In this document: positions 1 to 5,452 of the stretch, piece by piece
Position numbering within the stretch: position 1 is the stretch's first letter
How the letters are laid out: each line of letters opens with the position of its first letter
Made by a program: the position numbers and the translations under genes
Notes under the pieces: generated by a model
Told to the model about the DNA's origin: nothing
Database searches by the model: none
What the model saw: the letters and a program-made list of their open reading frames with translations, nothing else
Assembly (NCBI GenBank): GCA_029858925.1
Contig: JAOUEB010000113.1
Location: forward strand, 1 to 5,588
From: Nitrospira sp.
GTDB lineage: Bacteria > Nitrospirota > Nitrospiria > Nitrospirales > Nitrospiraceae
Direction of reading: 5' to 3'
DNA: 5,588 nucleotides

Positions 1-336
1 GCCGAAGCACGCACCGGCAGCAAGGCTTTTGTAACATCGTTGCGGACAGGAGTAGGACTCGATGCGCTGAGAGAATCGATTCGATCGTACTTGTTACCGT
101 CCTCTTTGGAGTCCAATGATGGATCAGTGATCACCAATGTCCGTCATCGCCAGGCTCTGGAACGTGCGCATGTATCGATTCGAGAGGCCCTCGATTCGAT
201 TCGTAACGGGGTTGAGCCGGAGTTTGTGGCCATGGATCTCCGTGGGGCGGCCGACGCGCTTGGCGAAGTGACGGGCGCAATCACTTCCGACGATATTTTG
301 AATCGAATCTTTTCTGAGTTCTGCATAGGCAAATAG
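1..336 (+). CDS. mnmE: MnmE (TrmE) tRNA modification GTPase, C-terminal part
   Basis: Partial gene: the first base of the window is in frame and 111 codons plus a TAG stop are present, so about three quarters of a roughly 450-residue protein lies upstream. MnmE is a dimeric, cytoplasmic, GTP-hydrolysing protein that works with MnmG to install the (carboxymethyl)aminomethyl group at C5 of wobble uridine 34 in a set of tRNAs. Visible parts: the end of the inserted G domain (SLRTGVGLDALRESI, residues 13-27 of the fragment, the equivalent of the SA(K/R)TGEG region); then the helical-domain return segment with the family pattern NVRHRQALERA (46-56) and LGEVTGAITSDDILNRIFSEF (87-107); and the terminal FCIGK (107-111), whose cysteine is needed for tRNA modification in E. 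coli MnmE. mnmG follows after 15 nt, so the two partners are probably cotranscribed. Identification is near certain from the C-terminal signature. Confidence 0.97.
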   Translation, partial: AEARTGSKAFVTSLRTGVGLDALRESIRSYLLPSSLESNDGSVITNVRHRQALERAHVSIREALDSIRNGVEPEFVAMDLRGAADALGEVTGAITSDDILNRIFSEFCIGK

Positions 337-338
337 GT

Positions 339-343
339 AGGAG
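339..343 (+). promoter_or_regulatory. Shine-Dalgarno site that sets the mnmG start
   Basis: AGGAG sits 8 nt before ATG 352 but only 2 nt before the in-frame GTG 346. The spacing favours ATG 352, which removes two residues (Met-Ser) from the longest reading. The site lies just past the mnmE stop codon, so ribosomes ending mnmE could feed mnmG. Confidence 0.7.
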
Positions 344-351
344 CGGTGTCT

Positions 352-2232
352 ATGGAATTCGATGTGATCGTGGTGGGTGGAGGCCATGCCGGATGCGAGG
401 CCGCGCTTGCGGCGGCGCGAATGGGCGTGACGACCTTGCTCCTGACGATGGAGCAGGCCCGCATTGCGCAGATGTCCTGCAACCCCGCTATCGGTGGAAT
501 CGCCAAGGGGCATCTGGTCAAAGAGATCGACGCCCTCGGCGGTGAGATGGGGCGGAATACGGATCGATCCGGCATTCAGTTTCGATTCATCAATACCAGC
601 AAAGGACCGGCCGTGCGGGCACTGCGCGCCCAGTGCGACAAGGCGCTCTATCGCTCAGCCATGCAGGAGACGCTTACGCGCGAGCCTCGGCTCACCATTG
701 CCGAAGGAACCGTCGATCGCCTGCTCACAGCCGGAGGATCGGTCACCGGTATCGTGACAGGCTCCGGCCAGACGATCGCCGCGAAGGCTGTCGTGCTCAC
801 ATCAGGAACATTCCTTAAGGGACTTATCCATATCGGGCTGAACCATTTTCCGGCAGGGCGCGCGGGAGAAGCCTCGGCGGAACACTTGTCCGATTGCATG
901 CGAGATCTCGGATTCGAGATCGGACGTCTGAAGACCGGCACACCGCCACGTTTGGACAAAGATACGATCGATTTTTCAGTTATGATTCCCCAGCCTGGCG
1001 ACGATCCCCCTCCGCCGTTCTCCTATCGAACGAAGCAAATCGAGACCAGACAGATCCTTTGCCATCTGACCTACACGAATCAGTTGACGCATGACTTGAT
1101 CCGAGCAAACCTTGATCGCTCCCCATTGTACAGCGGCGTAATTGAATCCACGGGCCCACGGTACTGCCCATCTATTGAGGACAAAGTGGTGCGGTTTGCG
1201 GATAAAGAGCGACACCAAATATTTGTTGAACCGGAAGGGCTTGATTCAATAGAGTTTTATCCAAACGGCATCTCAACAAGCCTTCCGGTCGATGTTCAAG
1301 CAGCCGTTCTCAAGACGATTCCTGGATTGGAACAGGCCAAGATGCTCAAACCAGGCTATGCGATCGAGTATGACTACTTCCCCCCCCGTCAACTCCATCA
1401 GACACTCGAAACGAAACTGGTCACGGGGCTGTACCATGCGGGGCAGATCAACGGAACGTCCGGTTACGAAGAGGCCGCTGCGCAGGGGATCATGGCCGGA
1501 ATCAATGCCGCTCTCAAGCTGAACAATCAGCCTCCGCTGGTCTTAGATCGATCACAAGCCTACATTGGGGTCCTGATCGATGATCTGATTACAAAAGATG
1601 CCTACGAGCCCTATCGAATGTTTACATCGCGGGCAGAGTATCGGTTGTTGCTTCGTCACAGCAATGCCGATCTACGGCTCATGCAGATCGGCTATCAACT
1701 TGGATTGGTAGAAAGCCCAGCCTATGACAGGCTTGTTGAGAAAAAAGCTGCGATCGAAAACGAGGTCGCCCGTCTCAATCACGCAAGACCTCGGTTGACC
1801 GAATCAATCCGAGCGCGGACAAACAATACCTATCTTCGTGACATTTCTCCGTCCCAAACTCTTGCCCAAATTCTACGCAGGCAGGAATCAACCTATCAGG
1901 ATCTTCTGCACACGCTTGAAATTGATGCCATTGAAGATATTGAGATTGCAGATGAAGTGGAGCTCCAAATCAAGTATGAGGGTTACATTCGACGGCAGCT
2001 TCATCAGGTTGGAAAATTCAAGAAGTTCGAGCAAAGATATATCCCACAGGCCTTTAACTACGATGGGGTGTCAGGGTTTTCCCGTGAAGTGCGGGAGAAA
2101 CTGAAAAAGATACGTCCGGAAACGATTGGACAGGCTTCCAGAATATCTGGCGTCACACCTGCTGCTATGTCGTTACTCCTTGTCGCGGTTGAAAAACATC
2201 ATCGCCAGCCTCCTCAGCAAGTTGCCCATTAA
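352..2232 (+). CDS. mnmG: MnmG (GidA), FAD-dependent tRNA U34 modification enzyme
   Basis: Complete protein of 626 residues from ATG 352 (628 if GTG 346 is used), matching the usual ~630 of the long bacterial MnmG. It is the FAD- and NADH-using partner of MnmE that makes 5-(carboxymethyl)aminomethyl groups at the wobble uridine of tRNAs, with methylenetetrahydrofolate as one-carbon donor. Seen in the sequence: N-terminal Rossmann dinucleotide motif [12 protein letters not shown] (7-18); [24 protein letters not shown] (41-64) with Cys43 and [12 protein letters not shown] (271-282) with Cys272, the two conserved cysteines of the family (C47 and C277 in E. coli); [10 protein letters not shown] (191-200); the second FAD-contacting block [16 protein letters not shown] (364-379); [21 protein letters not shown] (420-440); and the helical C-terminal domain with KYEGYIRRQ (541-549) and the MnmE/tRNA-binding tail up to residue ~612. 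No gap or frameshift appears in these blocks. GC content drops sharply after roughly the first 500 bases of the gene. Downstream, 73 nt separate it from rsmG, with no hairpin-plus-U-tract terminator. Confidence 0.98.
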   Translation: MEFDVIVVGGGHAGCEAALAAARMGVTTLLLTMEQARIAQMSCNPAIGGIAKGHLVKEIDALGGEMGRNTDRSGIQFRFINTSKGPAVRALRAQCDKALYRSAMQETLTREPRLTIAEGTVDRLLTAGGSVTGIVTGSGQTIAAKAVVLTSGTFLKGLIHIGLNHFPAGRAGEASAEHLSDCMRDLGFEIGRLKTGTPPRLDKDTIDFSVMIPQPGDDPPPPFSYRTKQIETRQILCHLTYTNQLTHDLIRANLDRSPLYSGVIESTGPRYCPSIEDKVVRFADKERHQIFVEPEGLDSIEFYPNGISTSLPVDVQAAVLKTIPGLEQAKMLKPGYAIEYDYFPPRQLHQTLETKLVTGLYHAGQINGTSGYEEAAAQGIMAGINAALKLNNQPPLVLDRSQAYIGVLIDDLITKDAYEPYRMFTSRAEYRLLLRHSNADLRLMQIGYQLGLVESPAYDRLVEKKAAIENEVARLNHARPRLTESIRARTNNTYLRDISPSQTLAQILRRQESTYQDLLHTLEIDAIEDIEIADEVELQIKYEGYIRRQLHQVGKFKKFEQRYIPQAFNYDGVSGFSREVREKLKKIRPETIGQASRISGVTPAAMSLLLVAVEKHHRQPPQQVAH

Positions 2233-2305
2233 TCATCCTACCAGCCACTCAAATCCTGTCAGACCACATAACGTTTCCCTTGACCTGGCATGCACATTCA
2301 CGTAA

Positions 2306-2962
2306 TTGTTCCACGTGGAACAGATCACCTCTTTCTCCTCGACTCTTGAGAAATGCTCTGATCAAATCGGAGTTCAGCTCCACGCCGATCAAGTGAAACA
2401 ATTCATGATCTATCTCGAACAGCTTCAGATCTGGAATCGATCGGTCAATTTGACCAGCATCACAGTGACTGAGGAGATCATTGTCAAACACTTCGTCGAC
2501 TCTCTTGCCGGACTGACAGCAGAACAGCTCCCGCATGGAGTCCGGCTGCTCGATATCGGTACGGGAGCTGGATTTCCAGGTATTCCACTAAAAATTGCCA
2601 GACAGGACCTGAACATCACGTTGATAGAGCCGGTCCAAAAGAAGATCTCTTTTCTGTACTTCATCGTTGGCCTCCTCCGTCTTGAGAATGTCACCATTTT
2701 CTATGGGACCCTTGATCAGTTTATCGCCAAGAGCAACCAAGACTCATTATTCGACTACATCACCACGCGGGCTCTCAAATATGAGTCCGTTCTACGGAGA
2801 GGCTCAAAGCTTCTTGCAGTAGGGGGGAAGGCCATCATTTATTCATCCTGTCCCATCAATCCATTGGGGTTGGGGAATGAATGGTCCATTAACAGAGAAC
2901 ATGGATTCAATCTTCCAATGGGATTCGGTCATAGAGTGGTTTCTATTTTGTCGTCCACATAG
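2306..2962 (+). CDS. rsmG: RsmG (GidB), 16S rRNA m7G527 methyltransferase
   Basis: SAM-dependent N7-methyltransferase acting on one guanosine in the 530 loop of 16S rRNA (G527 in E. coli); loss of it is known to give low-level streptomycin resistance. Length is 218 residues from TTG 2306 (E. coli ~207). Visible: N-terminal helical region with YLEQLQIWNRSVNLTSI (36-52); KHFVDSL (61-67); the SAM-binding loop LLDIGTGAGFPGIPL (81-95); acidic strand end LIEPVQKK (106-113); and TTRAL (153-157), matching the family's (S)RA motif. The C-terminal third (GGKAIIYSSCP, 173-183) departs from the usual GG...KG pattern but stays in frame. The start is uncertain: an in-frame TAA at 2303 makes TTG 2306 the earliest start, and the next is GTG 2315. 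Neither has a clear Shine-Dalgarno sequence, and both lie in or at the edge of a parS palindrome, so the protein would begin MFHVEQ. ATG 2405 would cut into the conserved N-terminal helix region and is less likely. Confidence 0.93.
   Translation: MFHVEQITSFSSTLEKCSDQIGVQLHADQVKQFMIYLEQLQIWNRSVNLTSITVTEEIIVKHFVDSLAGLTAEQLPHGVRLLDIGTGAGFPGIPLKIARQDLNITLIEPVQKKISFLYFIVGLLRLENVTIFYGTLDQFIAKSNQDSLFDYITTRALKYESVLRRGSKLLAVGGKAIIYSSCPINPLGLGNEWSINREHGFNLPMGFGHRVVSILSST
2307..2322. promoter_or_regulatory. parS: parS centromere site 1 (ParB-binding palindrome)
   Basis: TGTTCCACGTGGAACA is a perfect 16-bp palindrome that agrees with the widely conserved chromosomal parS consensus (TGTTnCACGTGnAACA type). 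ParB recognises it through its helix-turn-helix domain and loads there as a CTP-dependent sliding clamp. This copy overlaps codons 1-6 of rsmG. An identical copy sits 672 bp downstream, and parA and parB are encoded right beside it. Confidence 0.95.
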
Positions 2963-2975
2963 GGTAAAGGCATGT

Positions 2976-3006
2976 TGATGTTCCACGTGGAACATTTTGT
3001 TGTAAT
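2976..3006 (+). promoter_or_regulatory. Candidate parAB promoter spanning parS site 2
   Basis: TTGATG at 2976-2981 (4 of 6 to the sigma-70 -35 box) and TGTAAT at 3001-3006 (5 of 6 to the -10 box) are separated by 19 bp, with an extended -10 TG at 2998-2999. The long spacer is offset by the extended -10. Transcription would begin near 3012-3014 and give a leader of about 50 nt before parA. parS site 2 fills most of the spacer, so bound ParB should compete with RNA polymerase. This is a motif match only; parAB could also be read through from mnmG-rsmG. Confidence 0.45.
2979..2994. promoter_or_regulatory. parS: parS centromere site 2 (ParB-binding palindrome)
   Basis: A second exact copy of TGTTCCACGTGGAACA, in the gap between rsmG (stop ends at 2962) and parA (ATG 3065). 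The flanks differ from those of site 1 (gttga / ttttg here, gtaat / gatca there), so the conservation is confined to the 16-bp core. That is what a protein-binding site predicts, as opposed to a duplicated segment. It lies between the -35-like and -10-like elements of the candidate parAB promoter. Confidence 0.96.
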
Positions 3007-3064
3007 TGGGCTCGGCCACATCTACCGTATTTGCCGATGGAGGTTCTAACCAGAATCGTTGTAT

Positions 3065-3841
3065 ATGAAAAAAATTGTCGCAGTAGCAAACCAAAAGGGA
3101 GGAGTAGGGAAGACGACCACGGCGATTAATCTTGCGTCGGCCATTGCTCTGGAAGGGCGATCCGTTCTCTTAATCGATATGGACCCTCAAGGAAATGCGA
3201 CAAGCGGCCTTGGAATAGACCCACGATCATTGAAGACAACAATATATAACTGCTTGATTAAAGACGCTACGTGTGAGTTTACCCGCATAAGAAGCGCGGT
3301 TCACGGCCTTACGGTCCTGCCGTCCAATGCGGATCTTGCTGGGGCAGAAATAGAACTCGTAAATGCCAGCGGCAGAGAAACTCATTTGAAAGATGTGATC
3401 GGAGAGATGGTTGAAAAATATGACGTCATCTTTATCGATTGTCCTCCAGCCCTTGGAATTCTCACAGTCAATGCCCTCACGGCAGCCAGTTCGGTACTCA
3501 TCCCGGTTCAATGTGAATACTATGCGATGGAGGGACTCACCAGACTGATCGGCAGCATTGAACGAGTGCGCCAATCATTCAATCCCGATCTGCGTATCGA
3601 AGGAATCGTCTTGACAATGTTCGATGCCCGCAATACATTGGCTCGCCAAGTTGCCGATCAAGTACGCTCGCACTTCACGGACAAGGTCTATCGGGCGGTC
3701 ATCCCTCGTAATGTCGCGCTGGCAGAAGCGCCAAGTTACGGTCGGCCGGGCATATTGTATAACGCAGCATCAGCTGGTTCGCAGGCCTACGTGGCTCTAG
3801 CCAAGGAGTTTCTAGCAAATGGAGAAGAAAGCGCTCGGTAG
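3065..3841 (+). CDS. parA: ParA (Soj-type) chromosome-partitioning ATPase
   Basis: A 258-residue Walker-type ATPase without an extra N-terminal helix-turn-helix domain, typical of short chromosomal ParA/Soj. ATP-bound ParA dimers coat the nucleoid non-specifically; ParB on parS stimulates hydrolysis, and the resulting gradient moves the origins apart. Visible: deviant Walker A QKGGVGKTT (10-18) with signature Lys11 and Lys16; the A' / switch region LIDMDPQGNATSGLG (36-50) with Asp40; Walker B VIFIDCPP (121-128) with Asp125; PVQCEYYAMEGL (147-158); and PRNVALAEAPSYGRP (214-228), which holds the basic residue region used for DNA binding in Soj. Start: ATG 3065 gives the family-standard MKKIVAVANQKGG; TTG 3059 would add two residues. 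The only strong Shine-Dalgarno sequence (GGAGG 3039-3043) is unusually distant, 21 nt before ATG 3065 and 15 nt before TTG 3059. The 3' end overlaps parB by 23 nt. Confidence 0.97.
   Translation: MKKIVAVANQKGGVGKTTTAINLASAIALEGRSVLLIDMDPQGNATSGLGIDPRSLKTTIYNCLIKDATCEFTRIRSAVHGLTVLPSNADLAGAEIELVNASGRETHLKDVIGEMVEKYDVIFIDCPPALGILTVNALTAASSVLIPVQCEYYAMEGLTRLIGSIERVRQSFNPDLRIEGIVLTMFDARNTLARQVADQVRSHFTDKVYRAVIPRNVALAEAPSYGRPGILYNAASAGSQAYVALAKEFLANGEESAR
3803..3808 (+). promoter_or_regulatory. Shine-Dalgarno site for parB inside parA
   Basis: AAGGAG lies 10 nt upstream of the parB ATG at 3819, inside the last codons of parA. It supports ATG 3819 as the start and implies coupled translation of the two proteins from one transcript. 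Confidence 0.75.
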
Positions 3842-4667
3842 AGGACTCGATGCCCTCTTGCCGTCTGTAGCAGTGAACCAGCCGGTTGACGCCGGCGATG
3901 TGCAGTACGTACGAATCAATGATATCGTTCCCAATCGGTACCAACCACGGCACACTTTCGCTCCCGGAGAACTCACCGAACTGGCAGCGTCCATCAAAGA
4001 GAGCGGCGTCCTGCAGCCGATTATGGTACGCCGTAAAGGCGATGGGATCTTTGAACTCATTGCCGGTGAACGAAGATGGCGCGCCTCCAAAGAAGCTGGG
4101 TTGGAGACGATCCAAGCCCTGGTTAGGAATTGCAGCGATCAAGAAGCCCTGCTGATTGCATTGGTGGAAAATATTCAGCGCGAGGATTTGAATCCAATGG
4201 AGACGGCCCGCGCCTATTCGCGAATGATAAACGAATTTGGGCTTACCCAAGACGCCATTGCCCACAAAGTCGGGCGTGACCGATCGTCAGTGGCCAATGC
4301 TGTGCGCCTGACAAATCTCCACCCAGAAGTTCAGAAACTAGTAGAAAACGGAACCCTGTCCGCCGGTCATGCAAAAGTGATCCTTGCTCTGGAGTCTCCT
4401 GAACGGCAGGTGCAAGTATCGACAATGATCGCCTCTCATAAACTTTCCGTGAGAGAAACTGAAAAACTCATTGAGTCTTCACGCGTTGGAAGAAGGCGCG
4501 CTCGCAAGGCCTCTATAACTTCTGAATGGGGGGCGCTCGAAACAAGGCTACAGAAAAGACTCGGAACCAAAGTGACTCTTCAGCCAAGAGGCCAAGGCGG
4601 ACAAATCGTTATCAAGTATTTCTCAGCGCAGCAGTTGGAAGGCGTCGTCGAGACCCTGCTTTCATAA
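3819..4667 (+). CDS. parB: ParB (Spo0J-type) CTP-dependent parS-binding clamp protein
   Basis: A 282-residue protein with the full chromosomal ParB layout. It binds parS, closes into a CTP-loaded clamp, spreads along the origin region, recruits SMC in many bacteria and stimulates ParA. Visible in order: N-terminal ParA-interaction peptide EKKALGRGLDALLPS (2-16) with the basic residues that trigger ParA hydrolysis; box I NRYQPR (39-44); QPIMVRR (66-72); CTP-binding motif GERRWRAS (83-90); ENIQREDLNPMEEA-type motif, here ENIQREDLNPMETA (117-130); helix-turn-helix LTQDAIAHKVGRDRSSVANAVRL (142-164), which reads parS; a basic linker VGRRRARK (223-230); and a C-terminal dimerisation domain (~237-282) with LETRLQKRLGTKV and IVIKYFSAQQLE. 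No key motif is missing. It starts inside parA and is followed by an AT-rich gap without an obvious terminator. Confidence 0.98.
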   Translation: MEKKALGRGLDALLPSVAVNQPVDAGDVQYVRINDIVPNRYQPRHTFAPGELTELAASIKESGVLQPIMVRRKGDGIFELIAGERRWRASKEAGLETIQALVRNCSDQEALLIALVENIQREDLNPMETARAYSRMINEFGLTQDAIAHKVGRDRSSVANAVRLTNLHPEVQKLVENGTLSAGHAKVILALESPERQVQVSTMIASHKLSVRETEKLIESSRVGRRRARKASITSEWGALETRLQKRLGTKVTLQPRGQGGQIVIKYFSAQQLEGVVETLLS

Positions 4668-4846
4668 TAGACCTTACTTGACCTTGCTCTTTTTCAATTT
4701 AAGCACTATTGGAAAGTACATATATCTTGCTTTTCTGTAAATTTCCGCTACATTTCCGACTTGAAGAAACCGATATAACCACGTAACGCACATACACAAC
4801 GCTGCCTGCACCTAATTTGGCCGAACGCGATGAGGAGGAATATTTT
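4668..4846 (+). promoter_or_regulatory. AT-rich gap with candidate bactofilin promoter
   Basis: This 179-bp stretch between parB and bactofilin 1 has no convincing reading frame and no hairpin followed by a T run, so parAB may not be terminated here. The best -10-like element is TATAAC (4774-4779, 5 of 6). It lacks a good -35 box at the right distance. In its place are two copies of ATTTCCG (4741-4747 and 4752-4758), 11 bp apart, which could be an activator site. A weaker alternative is TTGCTT (4727-4732), 16 bp, TACATT (4749-4754). TTGACC at 4678-4683 has no matching -10. Motif evidence only. Confidence 0.3.
4834..4838 (+). promoter_or_regulatory. Shine-Dalgarno site that sets the bactofilin 1 start
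   Basis: GGAGG, part of GAGGAGGAA, lies 8 nt before ATG 4847. It rules in favour of this start over an in-frame TTG at 4817, which would read through the ribosome-binding site itself and add ten residues. Confidence 0.85.
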
Positions 4847-5332
4847 ATGTGGAAGCCTGATAAACAGGATGGTACTCGCTCAGACATGGAGGACAGTGGA
4901 TCCAGCTTGACGTCCACCCAAGCGGAAACGAGGGAAGATGTTAGCGCCTTTATCGGAAAAGGTGTTGATTTCAAGGGCACGATTACGTACACGGGAACAG
5001 TACGCATCGATGGATCGCTCGATGGCGAGATCAATACAGAGGGTGTGCTCCTGGTCGGAGAAGAAGCCGTCATCAAGGCGAAAGTGACAGCGGGGACCCT
5101 CATTTGTAAGGGAAAGATCACCGGAGACATTCACATAAAAGAGAAGCTCAAACTGCGAGCTCCCGCCGTCATCAACGGAGGCGTGAAGACCCCGATGCTA
5201 TCGATTGAAGAAGGCGTGCTCTTCAACGGCACGCTCGAAATGACTACAGGAGTTCGTGACACACAACGAGAACCGGCCCTCCGGGCCGTGAGCCAACTGG
5301 AACCGCCGACAGTCAAACGAGTCACCGGCTAA
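4847..5332 (+). CDS. Bactofilin (polymer-forming cytoskeletal protein) 1
   Basis: A 161-residue protein of the bactofilin family (formerly DUF583/CcmA-like). Bactofilins self-assemble without nucleotides into beta-helical filaments under the inner membrane and scaffold cell-wall enzymes, polar structures or chromosome-segregation proteins. Visible: a short N-terminal MWKPDK followed by a polar, disorder-like tail to ~33; the core from AFIGKGVDFKG (34-44) to ~136, with the repeating pattern of the right-handed beta-helix (VRIDGSLDGEINTEGVLLVGEEAVIKAKV at 52-80, GTLICKGKITGDIHIKEKLKL at 83-103, VINGGVKTP, VLFNGTLEM); and a charged, proline-containing tail (137-161). There is no signal peptide or transmembrane helix. 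Position directly behind parAB recalls Myxococcus bacM, which I recall as lying next to parAB. A second bactofilin follows after 120 bp. No subfamily symbol is assigned because bac names do not transfer across phyla. Confidence 0.93.
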   Translation: MWKPDKQDGTRSDMEDSGSSLTSTQAETREDVSAFIGKGVDFKGTITYTGTVRIDGSLDGEINTEGVLLVGEEAVIKAKVTAGTLICKGKITGDIHIKEKLKLRAPAVINGGVKTPMLSIEEGVLFNGTLEMTTGVRDTQREPALRAVSQLEPPTVKRVTG

Positions 5333-5411
5333 TACAAGGCCCATGAAGTTTGTGTACCTATGTACATTACGTGCCGCCGACTCTTCCTTCTATGCCGAGA
5401 CAGCATGTGGA

Positions 5412-5433
5412 CACGCCGCCGTTCGGCGGCGTG
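5412..5433 (+). other. Perfect GC-rich hairpin before bactofilin 2
   Basis: CACGCCGCC (5412-5420) pairs perfectly with GGCGGCGTG (5425-5433) around a GTTC loop, a 9-bp stem with 8 G-C pairs. It is not followed by a T run on either strand, so it is not a standard intrinsic terminator. It ends immediately before AAAGGAG (5434-5440), the likely ribosome-binding sequence of the next gene. In mRNA it could act as a 5'-end stabiliser, RNase processing stop or translation modulator. Confidence 0.7.
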
Positions 5434-5452
5434 AAAGGAGCGTGGAAGACTT

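Noticed and set aside
72..208. Repeated TCGATTCGA-like stretches in mnmE, with a weak CGAG/CTCG inverted repeat at about 183-195
   Set aside because: They come from repeated Ser-Ile-Arg codons (tcg att cga) in the helical domain. Spacing is irregular and no perfect repeat of useful length exists.
2952..2960. DnaA-box-like CGTCCACAT after rsmG, and TGTGGACAC near 5406
   Set aside because: Each differs from the TTATCCACA consensus by two or more bases, and they are isolated with no AT-rich unwinding region. They do not support an origin inside this window.
2843..3094. Minus-strand frame containing MFHVEHQ
   Set aside because: The MFHVEH peptide is just parS site 2 read in reverse. The frame overlaps rsmG and parA, has no family features and no ribosome-binding site. 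It is a known artefact type for parS sequences.
3037..3129. Short frame from ATG 3037 overlapping the parA start
   Set aside because: About 30 codons, mostly inside parA in another frame, with no ribosome-binding site upstream.
4668..4710. Possible terminator after parB (ctctttttc)
   Set aside because: There is a short T run but no inverted repeat before it, so no intrinsic terminator can be claimed.
4817..4846. Longer bactofilin 1 start at TTG 4817
   Set aside because: The added codons read through the strong GGAGG site that serves ATG 4847, and the paralogue downstream also starts at the equivalent Met-Trp.
5353..5366. TGTAC-ctat-GTACA inverted repeat after bactofilin 1
   Set aside because: The arms are only 5 bp and can arise by chance; no promoter element is near enough to call it an operator.
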